Of a stretch of 64,000 nucleotides of DNA, positions 47,269-55,443 are shown in pieces (the stretch's first letter is position 1; each line of letters opens with the position of its first letter). Made by a program: the position numbers and the translations under genes. The notes beneath the pieces are model-generated. The model saw nothing but the letters and a program-made list of their open reading frames with translations, was not told where the DNA came from and did not search any database. This DNA comes from Turicibacter sp. (lineage in GTDB: Bacteria; Bacillota_I; Bacilli_A; MOL361; Turicibacteraceae). The DNA is taken from positions 52,731-116,730 of the forward strand of contig WRAJ01000003.1 of NCBI GenBank assembly GCA_009780245.1, in the 5' to 3' direction.

Positions 47269-47793
47269 CTAGCTGTTTTTGTTCACTAATATTTTATCTA
47301 ACGATTGTAATAAATAATTCGCTGCTACACCGGTTGCAATGCCTGATAAGATACCCGCCCCGGTTAGCACAGGTAAATATAGCAATACGTTCCACGTTCC
47401 CGCCACGTGGCTGGCTATTAATAGTTGTCCAAAATTATGTAGCGTTGCGCCTGTTACACTAATTCCGATCATGCTAACTAAATTAGGGCCCAGTTTAAAC
47501 ACGCCATACATGCCGACAAAACTCAATGTCGCTCCTGCTGCACTAAATAACAACGTCGACAACGTTCCGCCTAAAAAACTAGCTAACAATACGCGCGTAG
47601 CCACAATGGTCATCACGTCTGTGGCTGGTAGCTTAAACAGCGCGATACATGTAATGATGTTAGCTAATCCGAGTTTAGCGCCTGGTGCCATCGTAAACGG
47701 CGATGGGATCGCCTGTTCAAGCAAACTAAGCACAACCGCTTGCGCTGCGAGTAGAGCGATGAAGACTAGACGTTGATTTTTGTTGGTTGTCAT
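47269..47793 (-). CDS. eetB: Gx transporter family membrane protein (EetB-like)
   Basis: This membrane protein of 174 aa has about five to six hydrophobic segments and the family pattern PSPFTMAPGAKLGLANIIT near the N-terminus. The family is annotated as Gx transporter or heptaprenyl diphosphate synthase component I, and it is the EetB protein of the Listeria EET system. ATG 47793 follows AGGAG by 10 bases. It lies between the PplA-like gene and dmkB. The usual EetA partner is not in the window. Confidence 0.82.
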   Translation of the reverse strand: MTTNKNQRLVFIALLAAQAVVLSLLEQAIPSPFTMAPGAKLGLANIITCIALFKLPATDVMTIVATRVLLASFLGGTLSTLLFSAAGATLSFVGMYGVFKLGPNLVSMIGISVTGATLHNFGQLLIASHVAGTWNVLLYLPVLTGAGILSGIATGVAANYLLQSLDKILVNKNS

Positions 47794-47833
47794 TCTCAAA
47801 ACGCTCCTATCGTTAGACTAATGCAATTATATC

Positions 47834-47872
47834 AAAAAACAGTAGAAAACGAAAGATATTCCCTACTGTTTT
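47834..47872 (-). terminator. Terminator after the PplA-like gene
   Basis: AAAACAGTAG pairs with CTACTGTTTT around a 17-base loop and ends in T-run on the minus strand. It separates ndh2-pplA from eetB-dmkB. Confidence 0.75.
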
Positions 47873-47899
47873 ACACGTCAGTATAAAGCTGTTAACTGC

Positions 47900-48643
47900 C
47901 TACTCAGCGGCGTTTAATGCAATTTGAACAGCGTTGATGAACGCATTTGAAGTATACGTTGCGCCAGCAATCCCATCAACATCTGCTGACTGCGCATTGA
48001 TGATAGCAGTTGTTAACGTTGGCACTGCCATGTCATACCAATTATCTGACTCACCATGCTCGGTGACTTCAATGCTTTCAATCGCACCATCAGCAGCAAT
48101 GGTGACAACGACCTCCATTGGCCCGCCAAAACCTCTTATTTCACTTGTCGCTTCAAACGTTCCAGGAGTGAAATCAGCCGATCCAGCTGCACCACCGTCA
48201 GCAGCAGGCGCTCCACCTGCTTGGCTTAAAGCAATCTCAACGGCATTAAGGAAAGCTGTCGATGTATACGTCGCACCACTGACACCGTCAACGTTCGCTG
48301 AGCCTGCGTTAATGATAGCATCGGTTAGCGTTGGCACTGCCATGTCGTACCATGCCTCTGATTCACCGTGTTCAGTGACTTCAATACTCTGGATCGCACC
48401 ATCAGCACCAATTGTGACAACAACTTCCATTGGTCCACCAAAACCTCTTATTTCGCTGGTTGCTTCAAATGTGCCAGCTTCAAACGTCATTGCGGCACTT
48501 CCAGACCCAGCAGGTCCAGCGCCATCATCGTCTCTTGTTTGATTCCAAATCGAATCCTCATCGCTTAAGTTACCACAAGCACTTAGTGCGATTGCAGCAA
48601 CCATTAATACAGGTAAAAAGATTAATTTTTTATTATTTTTCAT
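47900..48643 (-). CDS. pplA: Two-domain FMN-binding lipoprotein (PplA-like)
   Basis: This surface electron carrier of the EET system carries two FMN_bind domains. ATG 48643 follows GAGGTG. The lipobox is LSAC with Cys23, then a linker. Domain 1 covers about residues 57-140 and domain 2 about 161-247, and they are almost identical. The flavin-attachment motifs are DGVSGAT (Asp119 to Thr125) and DGIAGAT (Asp223 to Thr229); the final Thr is the residue joined to FMN by ApbE (FmnB). The second motif has Ala in the S/T position. Length 247 aa. It lies 18 bases after ndh2. Confidence 0.9.
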   Translation of the reverse strand: MKNNKKLIFLPVLMVAAIALSACGNLSDEDSIWNQTRDDDGAGPAGSGSAAMTFEAGTFEATSEIRGFGGPMEVVVTIGADGAIQSIEVTEHGESEAWYDMAVPTLTDAIINAGSANVDGVSGATYTSTAFLNAVEIALSQAGGAPAADGGAAGSADFTPGTFEATSEIRGFGGPMEVVVTIAADGAIESIEVTEHGESDNWYDMAVPTLTTAIINAQSADVDGIAGATYTSNAFINAVQIALNAAE

Positions 48644-48661
48644 ATTCTTTCGCACCTCAGA

Positions 48662-50533
48662 TTAATCGTTATATAAATACCATTTTTTAACAAATGGGAT
48701 GTTTCGCCACTTCTTTGCTAGCCATGGACCTACGTAGTAATCTAATGATAACACTTTACCAGCGGCAAAGAAGGCAATACCAGCAAATGGCATCCAGAAT
48801 TGATGAATGCTAAGACCAACTGTCGCGAGGGCAATAACAGCCCACGCAATGATTCCGATACCAGCTAGTTTTGTAAACAGTCCCGCGATGAGCGCAAGAC
48901 CAATCGCAAATTCAAACAGAACAATCGACCATTGCCAGAACATTTGATTCGGAATGACAAAGGTTTGCAAGAACGAGTCAACTGGCACCGATCTGAACCA
49001 CACCATCATGGAATCATTGATAATGTGAACCGTAAAGCGGAAATAATCAAATAGCGAAATGTCCGTCATCGGGAATGGGGCAATCGGACGGAAAGAGCCA
49101 GCAATGTCATAGAACATGTCTTGCAAGAGCGGTCCATCTATCCAGCCCATCATAATACGACGATAACCTAAATAACACAAGTAAACACCCGCGATAACCC
49201 GCAATGGCACCGTCCAGAACGTTGATGTTTGGTTAGCAAAGTGCCCACCAACAAAGCTACGCTCGTTTCTAATCGTAAAGAACTGTGTCTTGATGTATTT
49301 AAATACTTTATTCCAACCAAGCACTTGCACGAAATACATAATGTTAATAAAATGCTTTGCAAACATCGCAAAGAACGATGGCATAACAAAGAATTTCCCA
49401 GGCAGACCACCATAAGCAGTCCCGTACCTACCACCAATACAAACCATTGCCCCTTTAAACTTTGGCGCATAGGCTTCACTAGGTTCCCCGCCAAAGATTT
49501 CTTTTAAAATATTCTTAGCAATAATCGGCGCACAATGTTCACAATGCTCAACCATTTGTGGGATTGGCTTGTCTTCGCCTTCTGGGATGTAGAACGTATT
49601 ATCGCCCGCTACGTAAACATTCGGGTGTTGCACTGATCGTAAATGCTTATCCGTCTGAACACGCCCACGGCTGCGCTCTACTAGACCGAGCTCTTCCGAT
49701 TGCATGACGATGTCAGAACCTTCCGTACCCGTTACCCAAATCACCGTTTCAGATTTCTGAGTGATTGTATTGCCATCGACTTCATAAACTAAGCCATCTT
49801 CTTGTACTTCTTTGACAGAAGCGTTATAAATCTGATTGATACCCATCTTCTCCATGCGCCTTACCGAGCGATCAATGGCTTTTTTAGCCAAGAACGGCAT
49901 TGGTCCAGGCAACATATCCACAATATTAATGTTTAACAATTCAGGATTGATGTGGAATCTTTTACATAAAATTGGTGCCAGCTCTGCCAACTCACCAACC
50001 ATTTCTACACCCGTAAACCCAGCACCGATAACGAAGAACGTTAATAACTCTCTCTTACGCTCAATGTCTTTTTCAATTGAGGCTTCACGGAACATGCGCA
50101 TGATATGATCACGCAACACAACCGCCTCTTGGAATGACCATAATGGGAACGTGTTTTCCTCCGCTCCTGGAACACCCCAATAAGTCGTTTTACAACCCGA
50201 CGCCATAACAAGATGATCGTAATCGTATTGCCCGTTCTCACCGATCAAGGTGTTATTGGCATAATCCGTCTTTACGATATGATCTTGGACAACGTTCACT
50301 TTGCGTCCTGCAAAAATTTTCTTTAAATCTAAGCGAATTGCTTCTTCATCCACACGCCAAGCGGCAACTTCATGCAACTCAGTTAACATCGTGTGAAACG
50401 GATTCTTATCAATAATGGTGATGTCTGCACCGTCAAGCTTTTTCGCCTTTTTTAATTTTTTCTCAAGCTTTTTGGCGATGAGTACACCTGAATACCCTGC
50501 CCCAAGAATGACAACTTTTTTATTTTCAGCCAT
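48662..50533 (-). CDS. ndh2: Type II NADH dehydrogenase with membrane extension (Ndh2)
   Basis: This single-subunit FAD enzyme passes electrons from NADH to demethylmenaquinone. The FAD motif is LGAGYSGVLIAKKL at residues 10-23 and the NADH motif is VIGAGFTGVEMVGELAE near 168-184. VYVAGDN near 310 is the second FAD contact. Residues from about 400 to 623 add several membrane helices of a DoxX-like kind, absent in ordinary NDH-2 and typical of the EET form. AAGGAGC precedes the ATG. Order ndh2-pplA-eetB-dmkB supports an EET operon. Confidence 0.93.
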   Translation of the reverse strand: MAENKKVVILGAGYSGVLIAKKLEKKLKKAKKLDGADITIIDKNPFHTMLTELHEVAAWRVDEEAIRLDLKKIFAGRKVNVVQDHIVKTDYANNTLIGENGQYDYDHLVMASGCKTTYWGVPGAEENTFPLWSFQEAVVLRDHIMRMFREASIEKDIERKRELLTFFVIGAGFTGVEMVGELAELAPILCKRFHINPELLNINIVDMLPGPMPFLAKKAIDRSVRRMEKMGINQIYNASVKEVQEDGLVYEVDGNTITQKSETVIWVTGTEGSDIVMQSEELGLVERSRGRVQTDKHLRSVQHPNVYVAGDNTFYIPEGEDKPIPQMVEHCEHCAPIIAKNILKEIFGGEPSEAYAPKFKGAMVCIGGRYGTAYGGLPGKFFVMPSFFAMFAKHFINIMYFVQVLGWNKVFKYIKTQFFTIRNERSFVGGHFANQTSTFWTVPLRVIAGVYLCYLGYRRIMMGWIDGPLLQDMFYDIAGSFRPIAPFPMTDISLFDYFRFTVHIINDSMMVWFRSVPVDSFLQTFVIPNQMFWQWSIVLFEFAIGLALIAGLFTKLAGIGIIAWAVIALATVGLSIHQFWMPFAGIAFFAAGKVLSLDYYVGPWLAKKWRNIPFVKKWYLYND

Positions 50534-50596
50534 TTTCGAATTAGCTCCTTCTTTAATTTTATGTGAATCGTGGTTTGATTTTAAATATCATCCCTC

Positions 50597-50625
50597 ATTG
50601 TACATGATTATTCCCCATTTGTCCA
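50597..50625 (-). promoter_or_regulatory. Promoter of ndh2-pplA
   Basis: On the minus strand TGGACA (50620-50625) and TACAAT (50597-50602) are separated by 17 bases, in the short gap between the LysR gene and ndh2. Confidence 0.6.
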
Positions 50626-50636
50626 TCCATATTGTG

Positions 50637-51578
50637 CTACTTTTCCTGTGAACCACATGAAAAACTTAAAGCGTTTAAAAAGTGTTGAATTAACTGTTTT
50701 TCTGTGTCAGATAATTTTCTACTAGGGAGGTGAGAGATAAAGTAACTCAAGTAGATGAGCTCCTCTGGCAATGGATAGAGATTGTACAACCCTTTTTCAC
50801 TTAAGTCCAGTAGCGGCTCAGGGGCGATGGTAACACCGGCACCGTTTTTGGCCAAAGCGATGACGGTATAAATCGTAGCTGTCTCAATGGCGATTTTAGG
50901 GTTGATCCTGTACTTTCTAATTAAATAATCGACGTGCCTTCTAATTGCGCCTCCTTTGGTTGTCAACACTAAGCGTTCTTTTAGGATTTCTTTGATGTCA
51001 ATGCTGCCTTCTTTTAAAATATGTTTGTCTGGGCAATACAGTTTAGAAGTATTCGGAATCAGGATGTAGTAATTTTGCTTTCCCGCTTCGTAAATCGCAA
51101 GGTTCGTGGTGACCGTTTCCGGGTTTTGTCCAATAAAGAAATCGATTTTCTCATCGAGTAATTTCTGCTCATTTTTAGCTGGCCAAGTTTCTTCGATCAT
51201 CACTTTGGTTGTCGGATAGCTATTGGCAAAAGCGGGTAAAAACAAAGGTAACAAGTAAGTACCTAATGCTGGAAAAACACCAATTCGAATAACCTCATTT
51301 TCCGGTTTTCCGTACTCAGAAAGGGTCGATTTAAAGGCTTCATGCCCTTGCTCTAAGGATTTCAAATAGTTATAGTAGATTTTCCCAGCATGCGTAAGTT
51401 GAAGCGATGCACCGTGACGGTCAATGATTTCTACGCCTAAAGATTGTTCTGTTTTTTTGATCACCTGTGTCAGATGAGGCTGGGAGATAAACAGGGCTTT
51501 TGCTGCTTTCGTGAAGCTGCCGTATTTTAACAGCATATCAATGTAATGCAACATATTTGGATAATCCATAACTGACAT
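50637..51578 (-). CDS. LysR-type transcriptional regulator
   Basis: This cytoplasmic LysR regulator has a winged-helix domain at residues 1-65, with GSFTKAAKALFISQPHLTQVIKKTEQ. The effector-binding domain fills the rest of 313 aa. AGGAGG lies 7 bases before ATG 51578. It is divergent from the secreted reductase gene and sits directly upstream of ndh2 on the same strand, so it is well placed to control both. An ATAAG-N7-CTTAT site lies in the divergent spacer. The effector is unknown, perhaps the substrate of the reductase. Confidence 0.92.
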   Translation of the reverse strand: MSVMDYPNMLHYIDMLLKYGSFTKAAKALFISQPHLTQVIKKTEQSLGVEIIDRHGASLQLTHAGKIYYNYLKSLEQGHEAFKSTLSEYGKPENEVIRIGVFPALGTYLLPLFLPAFANSYPTTKVMIEETWPAKNEQKLLDEKIDFFIGQNPETVTTNLAIYEAGKQNYYILIPNTSKLYCPDKHILKEGSIDIKEILKERLVLTTKGGAIRRHVDYLIRKYRINPKIAIETATIYTVIALAKNGAGVTIAPEPLLDLSEKGLYNLYPLPEELIYLSYFISHLPSRKLSDTEKQLIQHFLNALSFSCGSQEK

Positions 51579-51614
51579 GTCAGTGCCTCCTTAGTAATGA
51601 GATTAAGCAAGACT

Positions 51615-51623
51615 AGTATAACA
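51615..51623 (-). promoter_or_regulatory. Extended -10 promoter of the LysR gene
   Basis: The minus strand shows TGTTATACT, a TGn-extended -10, about 37 bases before the LysR start codon. Confidence 0.45.
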
Positions 51624-51665
51624 TGTTCTTGTTTTATTTGCATCTTGATTTTAAGGTTACAAAAA

Positions 51666-51682
51666 ATAAGACACTGCCTTAT
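51666..51682. promoter_or_regulatory. Candidate LysR operator
   Basis: ATAAG (51666-51670), 7 bases, CTTAT (51678-51682) is a perfect inverted repeat of the ATAC-N7-GTAT kind used by LysR proteins. A further TTATAAG copy lies at 51693-51699 closer to the reductase promoter, fitting recognition and activation sites. Confidence 0.5.
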
Positions 51683-51718
51683 AAGAAAACAATTATAAGC
51701 TCATAACTAATTTGAAAT

Positions 51719-51747
51719 TTTACAAGAATGATTCAGGGTGCTATAGT
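51719..51747 (+). promoter_or_regulatory. Promoter of the secreted reductase gene
   Basis: TTTACA (51719-51724) and TATAGT (51742-51747) are separated by 17 bases, about 30 bases before the start codon. Confidence 0.6.
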
Positions 51748-51778
51748 ATTAGTATGATACATGAAGGAGTTGATTGTG

Positions 51779-53587
51779 ATGAAAAAATGGTTTAAATTTC
51801 CGCTTATCGCCATTGTGCTAATTTTGTCGTTGAGCTTGGTGGGATGTAACGATAATGGCGATGAGGCCGACGCTTATGAGAACGGGGATACCATCTCTGG
51901 GGTGTTTACTGGAACGGGGAGTGGACACGGTGGCGATATTGTTGTCGAGGTGACCATTGAAGACGGTGAGGTTGTGGCTATTGAGGTGGTTGAGCACAAT
52001 GAAACGGAGTTCTTTTATGAGTTACCGTTTGAAAATGTCATTCACTCAGTGGTGGTTGATGGTAATTTGAATATTGATGCAGTCGCAGGTGCAACTCTGA
52101 CAAGTGACGGAGTGCTTGAAGCAATTACTGAGGCACTTGAAGCAGCTGGCATGGACATTGAGGCGATGATGCTTGACGGACAAGACGGCGGTGATGAAGG
52201 GATCTTGATCGAGCTAGAAACCGATGTTATTGTCGTTGGAGGTGGTGGGGCTGGTCTTGCTTCGGCAGTCACAGCTGCACAGTTTGGTTCTGATGTTATT
52301 GTTCTTGAGAAGATGCCGTTCCTTGGTGGCAATACGATTATTTCTGGTTCAGGTTATAATGCGGTGAATCCAAGGTTACAAGAAGCACAAGATCCACCTG
52401 TGGAAGATTCCATTGAATTCCATTTTCAACAAACGTTTGAAGGTGGCGATGAGTTAGGTGATCCTGAGTTAATTCAAATTTTAGTTGAAGAGGCTCTGGC
52501 TGGTATTTATTGGCTACAAGATCTCGGAATGGAGTGGCAAGACGATATTTTCATGGTGCCTGGTGCCTTACATCGACGTTCAAATATGCCAGTGATGCCG
52601 CTTGGAACTGGGTTTATCGATGCGTTCCAAAATTTCATTGAAGAGTCATCGTATGTTGAAGTTTTCCTTAATACCACTGTTGAAGAATTGATCGTAGAAG
52701 ATGGGCATGTTGTGGGTGTTAGAGCGACGGATGCTGATCATAATACCGTCATCGTTAGAGCGACTAATGGCGTTATCTTAGCGACGGGTGGGTTTGGCGC
52801 TAACATTGAAATGCGTATGTATTACGATGAGTTGTGGCACGTGCTTGACGATGGTATTCCAACAACGAACTTCCCAGGGGCTACGGGTGATGGCATCGTG
52901 ATGGGTGAGGACATTGGGGCTAACCTTGTTGGCATGCCGTATATCCAGTTATTACCGTTTGGTGATCCTGAGACAGGTTCTTTGAGTGGCTTAATCGGAT
53001 CTTCCATGGAAGATCACATTTATGTGAACCTGGAAGGCCGCCGTTTTATTGACGAAGGGGCACGCCGTGACGAGATGAGTGCTGCAACGTTGGCTCAGAC
53101 GGATTCAAGGATGTACGTTGTCATTGATTCACGTACGGTACCAACGGGAGCAGAATATAACTTCTTTGGTGAAACTCACGATGCTTTAGTGGCAGCAGGG
53201 CGTATTCACCGCGCAGATACGTTGGAAGAACTCGCAGAAATGATAGGCGTTGACCCAGAGGTCTTCGTTCAAACGATTGAGGATTTTAATGCCGCTGTGG
53301 ATGCTGGGATCGATGAGTTTGGTCGTACGGTGTTCCACGGTCGTATTGAGCAAGCGCCATTTTATGCAGGGGCACGAATGCCGACGGTTCACCATACAAT
53401 GGGTGGCCTTCAGATTGATGCTTATACACGCGTAATCGGTGTAGACGGGGAGGTTATCCCGGGATTGTACGCTGCTGGTGAGGTTGCTGGTGGGATTCAC
53501 GGAACAAATCGTCTAGGTGGGAACGCTTTGACTGAGATCATCGTGTTTGGACGAATCGCTGGTGAAAGTGCTGCGCTTCAGAGGTAG
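51779..53587 (+). CDS. Secreted FMN/FAD reductase lipoprotein (fumarate/urocanate reductase family)
   Basis: This is a flavinylated surface enzyme expected to take electrons from the EET chain and reduce an unsaturated acceptor. ATG 51779 follows AAGGAG by 9 bases. A lipobox LVGC (Cys23) follows the signal peptide. An FMN_bind domain at about residues 38-125 carries the attachment motif DAVAGAT (Asp100 to Thr106). The FAD-binding reductase domain starts with VVGGGGAGLASAV near 152. Substrate-site features seen are NLEGRRFIDE, VHHTMGGL and GTNRLGGNALTEIIVFGR. The usual QxHPT His is replaced: the local sequence reads YIQLLPFGDPETG. No CxxCH heme motif occurs. It is 602 aa. Confidence 0.9.
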   Translation: MKKWFKFPLIAIVLILSLSLVGCNDNGDEADAYENGDTISGVFTGTGSGHGGDIVVEVTIEDGEVVAIEVVEHNETEFFYELPFENVIHSVVVDGNLNIDAVAGATLTSDGVLEAITEALEAAGMDIEAMMLDGQDGGDEGILIELETDVIVVGGGGAGLASAVTAAQFGSDVIVLEKMPFLGGNTIISGSGYNAVNPRLQEAQDPPVEDSIEFHFQQTFEGGDELGDPELIQILVEEALAGIYWLQDLGMEWQDDIFMVPGALHRRSNMPVMPLGTGFIDAFQNFIEESSYVEVFLNTTVEELIVEDGHVVGVRATDADHNTVIVRATNGVILATGGFGANIEMRMYYDELWHVLDDGIPTTNFPGATGDGIVMGEDIGANLVGMPYIQLLPFGDPETGSLSGLIGSSMEDHIYVNLEGRRFIDEGARRDEMSAATLAQTDSRMYVVIDSRTVPTGAEYNFFGETHDALVAAGRIHRADTLEELAEMIGVDPEVFVQTIEDFNAAVDAGIDEFGRTVFHGRIEQAPFYAGARMPTVHHTMGGLQIDAYTRVIGVDGEVIPGLYAAGEVAGGIHGTNRLGGNALTEIIVFGRIAGESAALQR

Positions 53588-53672
53588 TTCAAAACTGATA
53601 GCGGCACGCCTGTTCATAAGCAATTTAACAGAATGTCAACTTTTCAATGAAAATCTAGAGCGGTTTCGACCA

Positions 53673-53701
53673 TTGACTTTCAAGGTTAAATATGTTATCA
53701 T
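53673..53701 (+). promoter_or_regulatory. Promoter of rpsD
   Basis: TTGACT (53673-53678) and TATCAT (53696-53701) are separated by 17 bases. Confidence 0.65.
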
Positions 53702-53707
53702 ATTCGC

Positions 53708-53891
53708 TATGTGTGTGAAAGGCAGCCACTTGCCTAAGCCCATAGATTTTAGATTAATACCGCAATTTGCGAAAAGTGCTACTAACTTTCTCGGCTGCTG
53801 AGAGTGAACGTGCATCAAAGATAATCTATCCTATGTGCTTGGCAGAAGTTCTCCTTGAAGATACATAATAACATTTGAGGAGGCCAAAATT
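53708..53891 (+). promoter_or_regulatory. Long 5' leader of rpsD, possible S4 autoregulatory leader
   Basis: About 184 bases lie between the predicted start point and rpsD, with no supportable gene. Self-complementary stretches such as TTTGCGAAAAG and CTCGGCTGCTGAGAG suggest structure. S4 controls its own synthesis through a leader in many Firmicutes. The match is inferred from position. Confidence 0.45.
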
Positions 53892-54491
53892 ATGGCACGT
53901 TATACAGGACCAACTTGGAAAATCTCACGTCGTTTAGGTTTTTCAATCTTAGAAGATGGTAAAGAATTAAACAAGAGACCTTTCCCTCCAGGGCAACATG
54001 GACAGGCTCGTAAACAAGTAAAAGAATACGGAACTCAGCTTCAAGAGAAGCAAAAGTTACGTCACGCTTATGGAATGACTGAAAAGCAATTCCGTCGTAC
54101 GTTTGATCGTGCAGGTAAAATGCCAGGTAAGCAAGGTGAGAACTTAATCCTTTTACTAGAGTCAAGATTAGATAACCTCGTATACAGAATGGGTCTAGCG
54201 ACTACACGTCGTCAAGCACGTCAGCTAGTTAACCACGGTCACATCACAGTTGATGGAAGCCGCGTTGACATCCCATCTTACCAAGTAACACCAGGACAAA
54301 AAATTGGCGTACAAGAAAAGTCAAATGGCTTAGTGATCATCAAATCAGCTCTTGAATCAACGGTTAGCCGCTTAGAGTTCGTTGATTTCGATGAGAACAC
54401 CATGACAGGTACTTATCTGAGACTTCCTGAGCGTTCAGAAGTATTCGCTGATGTTGCAGAGAACTTAATCGTAGAATTTTACAACCGCTAA
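53892..54491 (+). CDS. rpsD: 30S ribosomal protein S4
   Basis: S4 nucleates 30S assembly by binding 16S rRNA. It starts [18 protein letters not shown], with the S4 RNA-binding domain near residues 90-150 ([29 protein letters not shown]). Length 199 aa is standard. GAGGAGGCC precedes the ATG. It is a single-gene unit with its own promoter, long leader and terminator. Confidence 0.98.
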   Translation: MARYTGPTWKISRRLGFSILEDGKELNKRPFPPGQHGQARKQVKEYGTQLQEKQKLRHAYGMTEKQFRRTFDRAGKMPGKQGENLILLLESRLDNLVYRMGLATTRRQARQLVNHGHITVDGSRVDIPSYQVTPGQKIGVQEKSNGLVIIKSALESTVSRLEFVDFDENTMTGTYLRLPERSEVFADVAENLIVEFYNR

Positions 54492-54496
54492 GCGGT

Positions 54497-54522
54497 GGCC
54501 AGACCTTGTGTCTGGTTTTTTT
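54497..54522 (+). terminator. Terminator after rpsD
   Basis: CCAGAC-CTTGT-GTCTGG is followed by a T-run. Confidence 0.85.
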
Positions 54523-54527
54523 CTTGA

Positions 54528-54550
54528 AAAAAAGAGCCCATTAGAGCTCA
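54528..54550 (-). terminator. Terminator at the end of folK
   Basis: GAGCTC-TAAT-GGGCTC followed by TTTTTTT on the minus strand; it overlaps the folK stop codon. Confidence 0.6.
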
Positions 54551-55059
54551 ATCTCATCTCCAGTTTTAACACAAGTCGAAGCGCCTGCAAATTTCGCCAC
54601 AACACCCGACAAAACAACCTTCCCAACCCTTAAATCCGGCGCGATCTCAACAAGTGGCACAAGCACAAATTCGCGCTCTAACATGTGCGGATGCGGGATG
54701 CTCAATCGCTCATCATCAACTTCTGCACCCTCAAACAACAAAATATCAATGTCAATCGTCCGCGGTCCCCATCGAACCTCGCGCTGCCGATCCAAATCCG
54801 ACTCAATCCGCTGACACACATCAAGCACACAAAGCGGCGCCAAGCTTGTCCTTACCTCTAAAGCCACATTCAAAAAATCATCCTGTTCCTCCAACCCCCA
54901 AGCGGCAGTTTCATAAACAGAAGAAATTTTTGTAACCCTAATACCGGGATGCTCATCCAATCCACGCACCGCTTGCGCTAAGTAATCCAACCGATCCCCG
55001 ATGTTTGAGCCTAAAGATAAATGGGCCACCTTACCACACTCACAGTCCCATTCGTTCAT
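54541..55059 (-). CDS. folK: 6-hydroxymethyl-7,8-dihydropterin pyrophosphokinase
   Basis: HPPK activates hydroxymethyl-dihydropterin with ATP for folate synthesis. Signatures are LSLGSNIGDRLDYL near the N-terminus and RWGPRTIDIDILLFEG near residues 96-111, with the metal-binding Asp pair. Length is 172 aa. It follows folB by 2 bases, so translation is coupled, and it is the last gene of folP-thioesterase-folB-folK. Confidence 0.95.
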   Translation of the reverse strand: MNEWDCECGKVAHLSLGSNIGDRLDYLAQAVRGLDEHPGIRVTKISSVYETAAWGLEEQDDFLNVALEVRTSLAPLCVLDVCQRIESDLDRQREVRWGPRTIDIDILLFEGAEVDDERLSIPHPHMLEREFVLVPLVEIAPDLRVGKVVLSGVVAKFAGASTCVKTGDEIEL

Positions 55060-55061
55060 GT

Positions 55062-55430
55062 CTATTCACTCCCAAACGCCGTATACTCACAGGAAACAGT
55101 CCCAGAAAAACCTTCAATCGGCGGATTGACTTTCGTAACTTTCGTATCAACCGAAATCACCGCATCATACTTTTCCACAAGTACCGTAGAAATCTTCATC
55201 GCGATCGTTTCAATCAAATCGTATTGCTGAGTCATCATAATCTCAGAAATAACCTCAGAAACACCCACATAATTCAAAGCATCGTCGATGCAATCCGTAC
55301 TCGCAGCTGTGACAACCTGATCCGTTTCAATTCTAACATCCACCACAAATTTCTGAGGTGTCACTTTTTCCGATTCCAAAACACCGTGCTTCGCCATAAA
55401 TTCTAAATCGTTCAAGTTAATATAAAACAT
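55062..55430 (-). CDS. folB: Dihydroneopterin aldolase
   Basis: FolB cleaves dihydroneopterin to hydroxymethyl-dihydropterin and glycolaldehyde. ATG 55430 follows AGGAGTG; the longer frame to 55508 overlaps the thioesterase gene. Family motifs are DLEFMAKHGVLESEK near the N-terminus, with the active-site Glu, and the KVNPPIEGFSGTVSCEYTAF tail. Length is 122 aa. Confidence 0.94.
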   Translation of the reverse strand: MFYINLNDLEFMAKHGVLESEKVTPQKFVVDVRIETDQVVTAASTDCIDDALNYVGVSEVISEIMMTQQYDLIETIAMKISTVLVEKYDAVISVDTKVTKVNPPIEGFSGTVSCEYTAFGSE

Positions 55431-55443
55431 CTCCCAATCACTC

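Noticed and set aside
51779..53587. Flavocytochrome c with heme domain
   Set aside because: No CxxCH heme motif is present; the N-terminal domain is FMN_bind.
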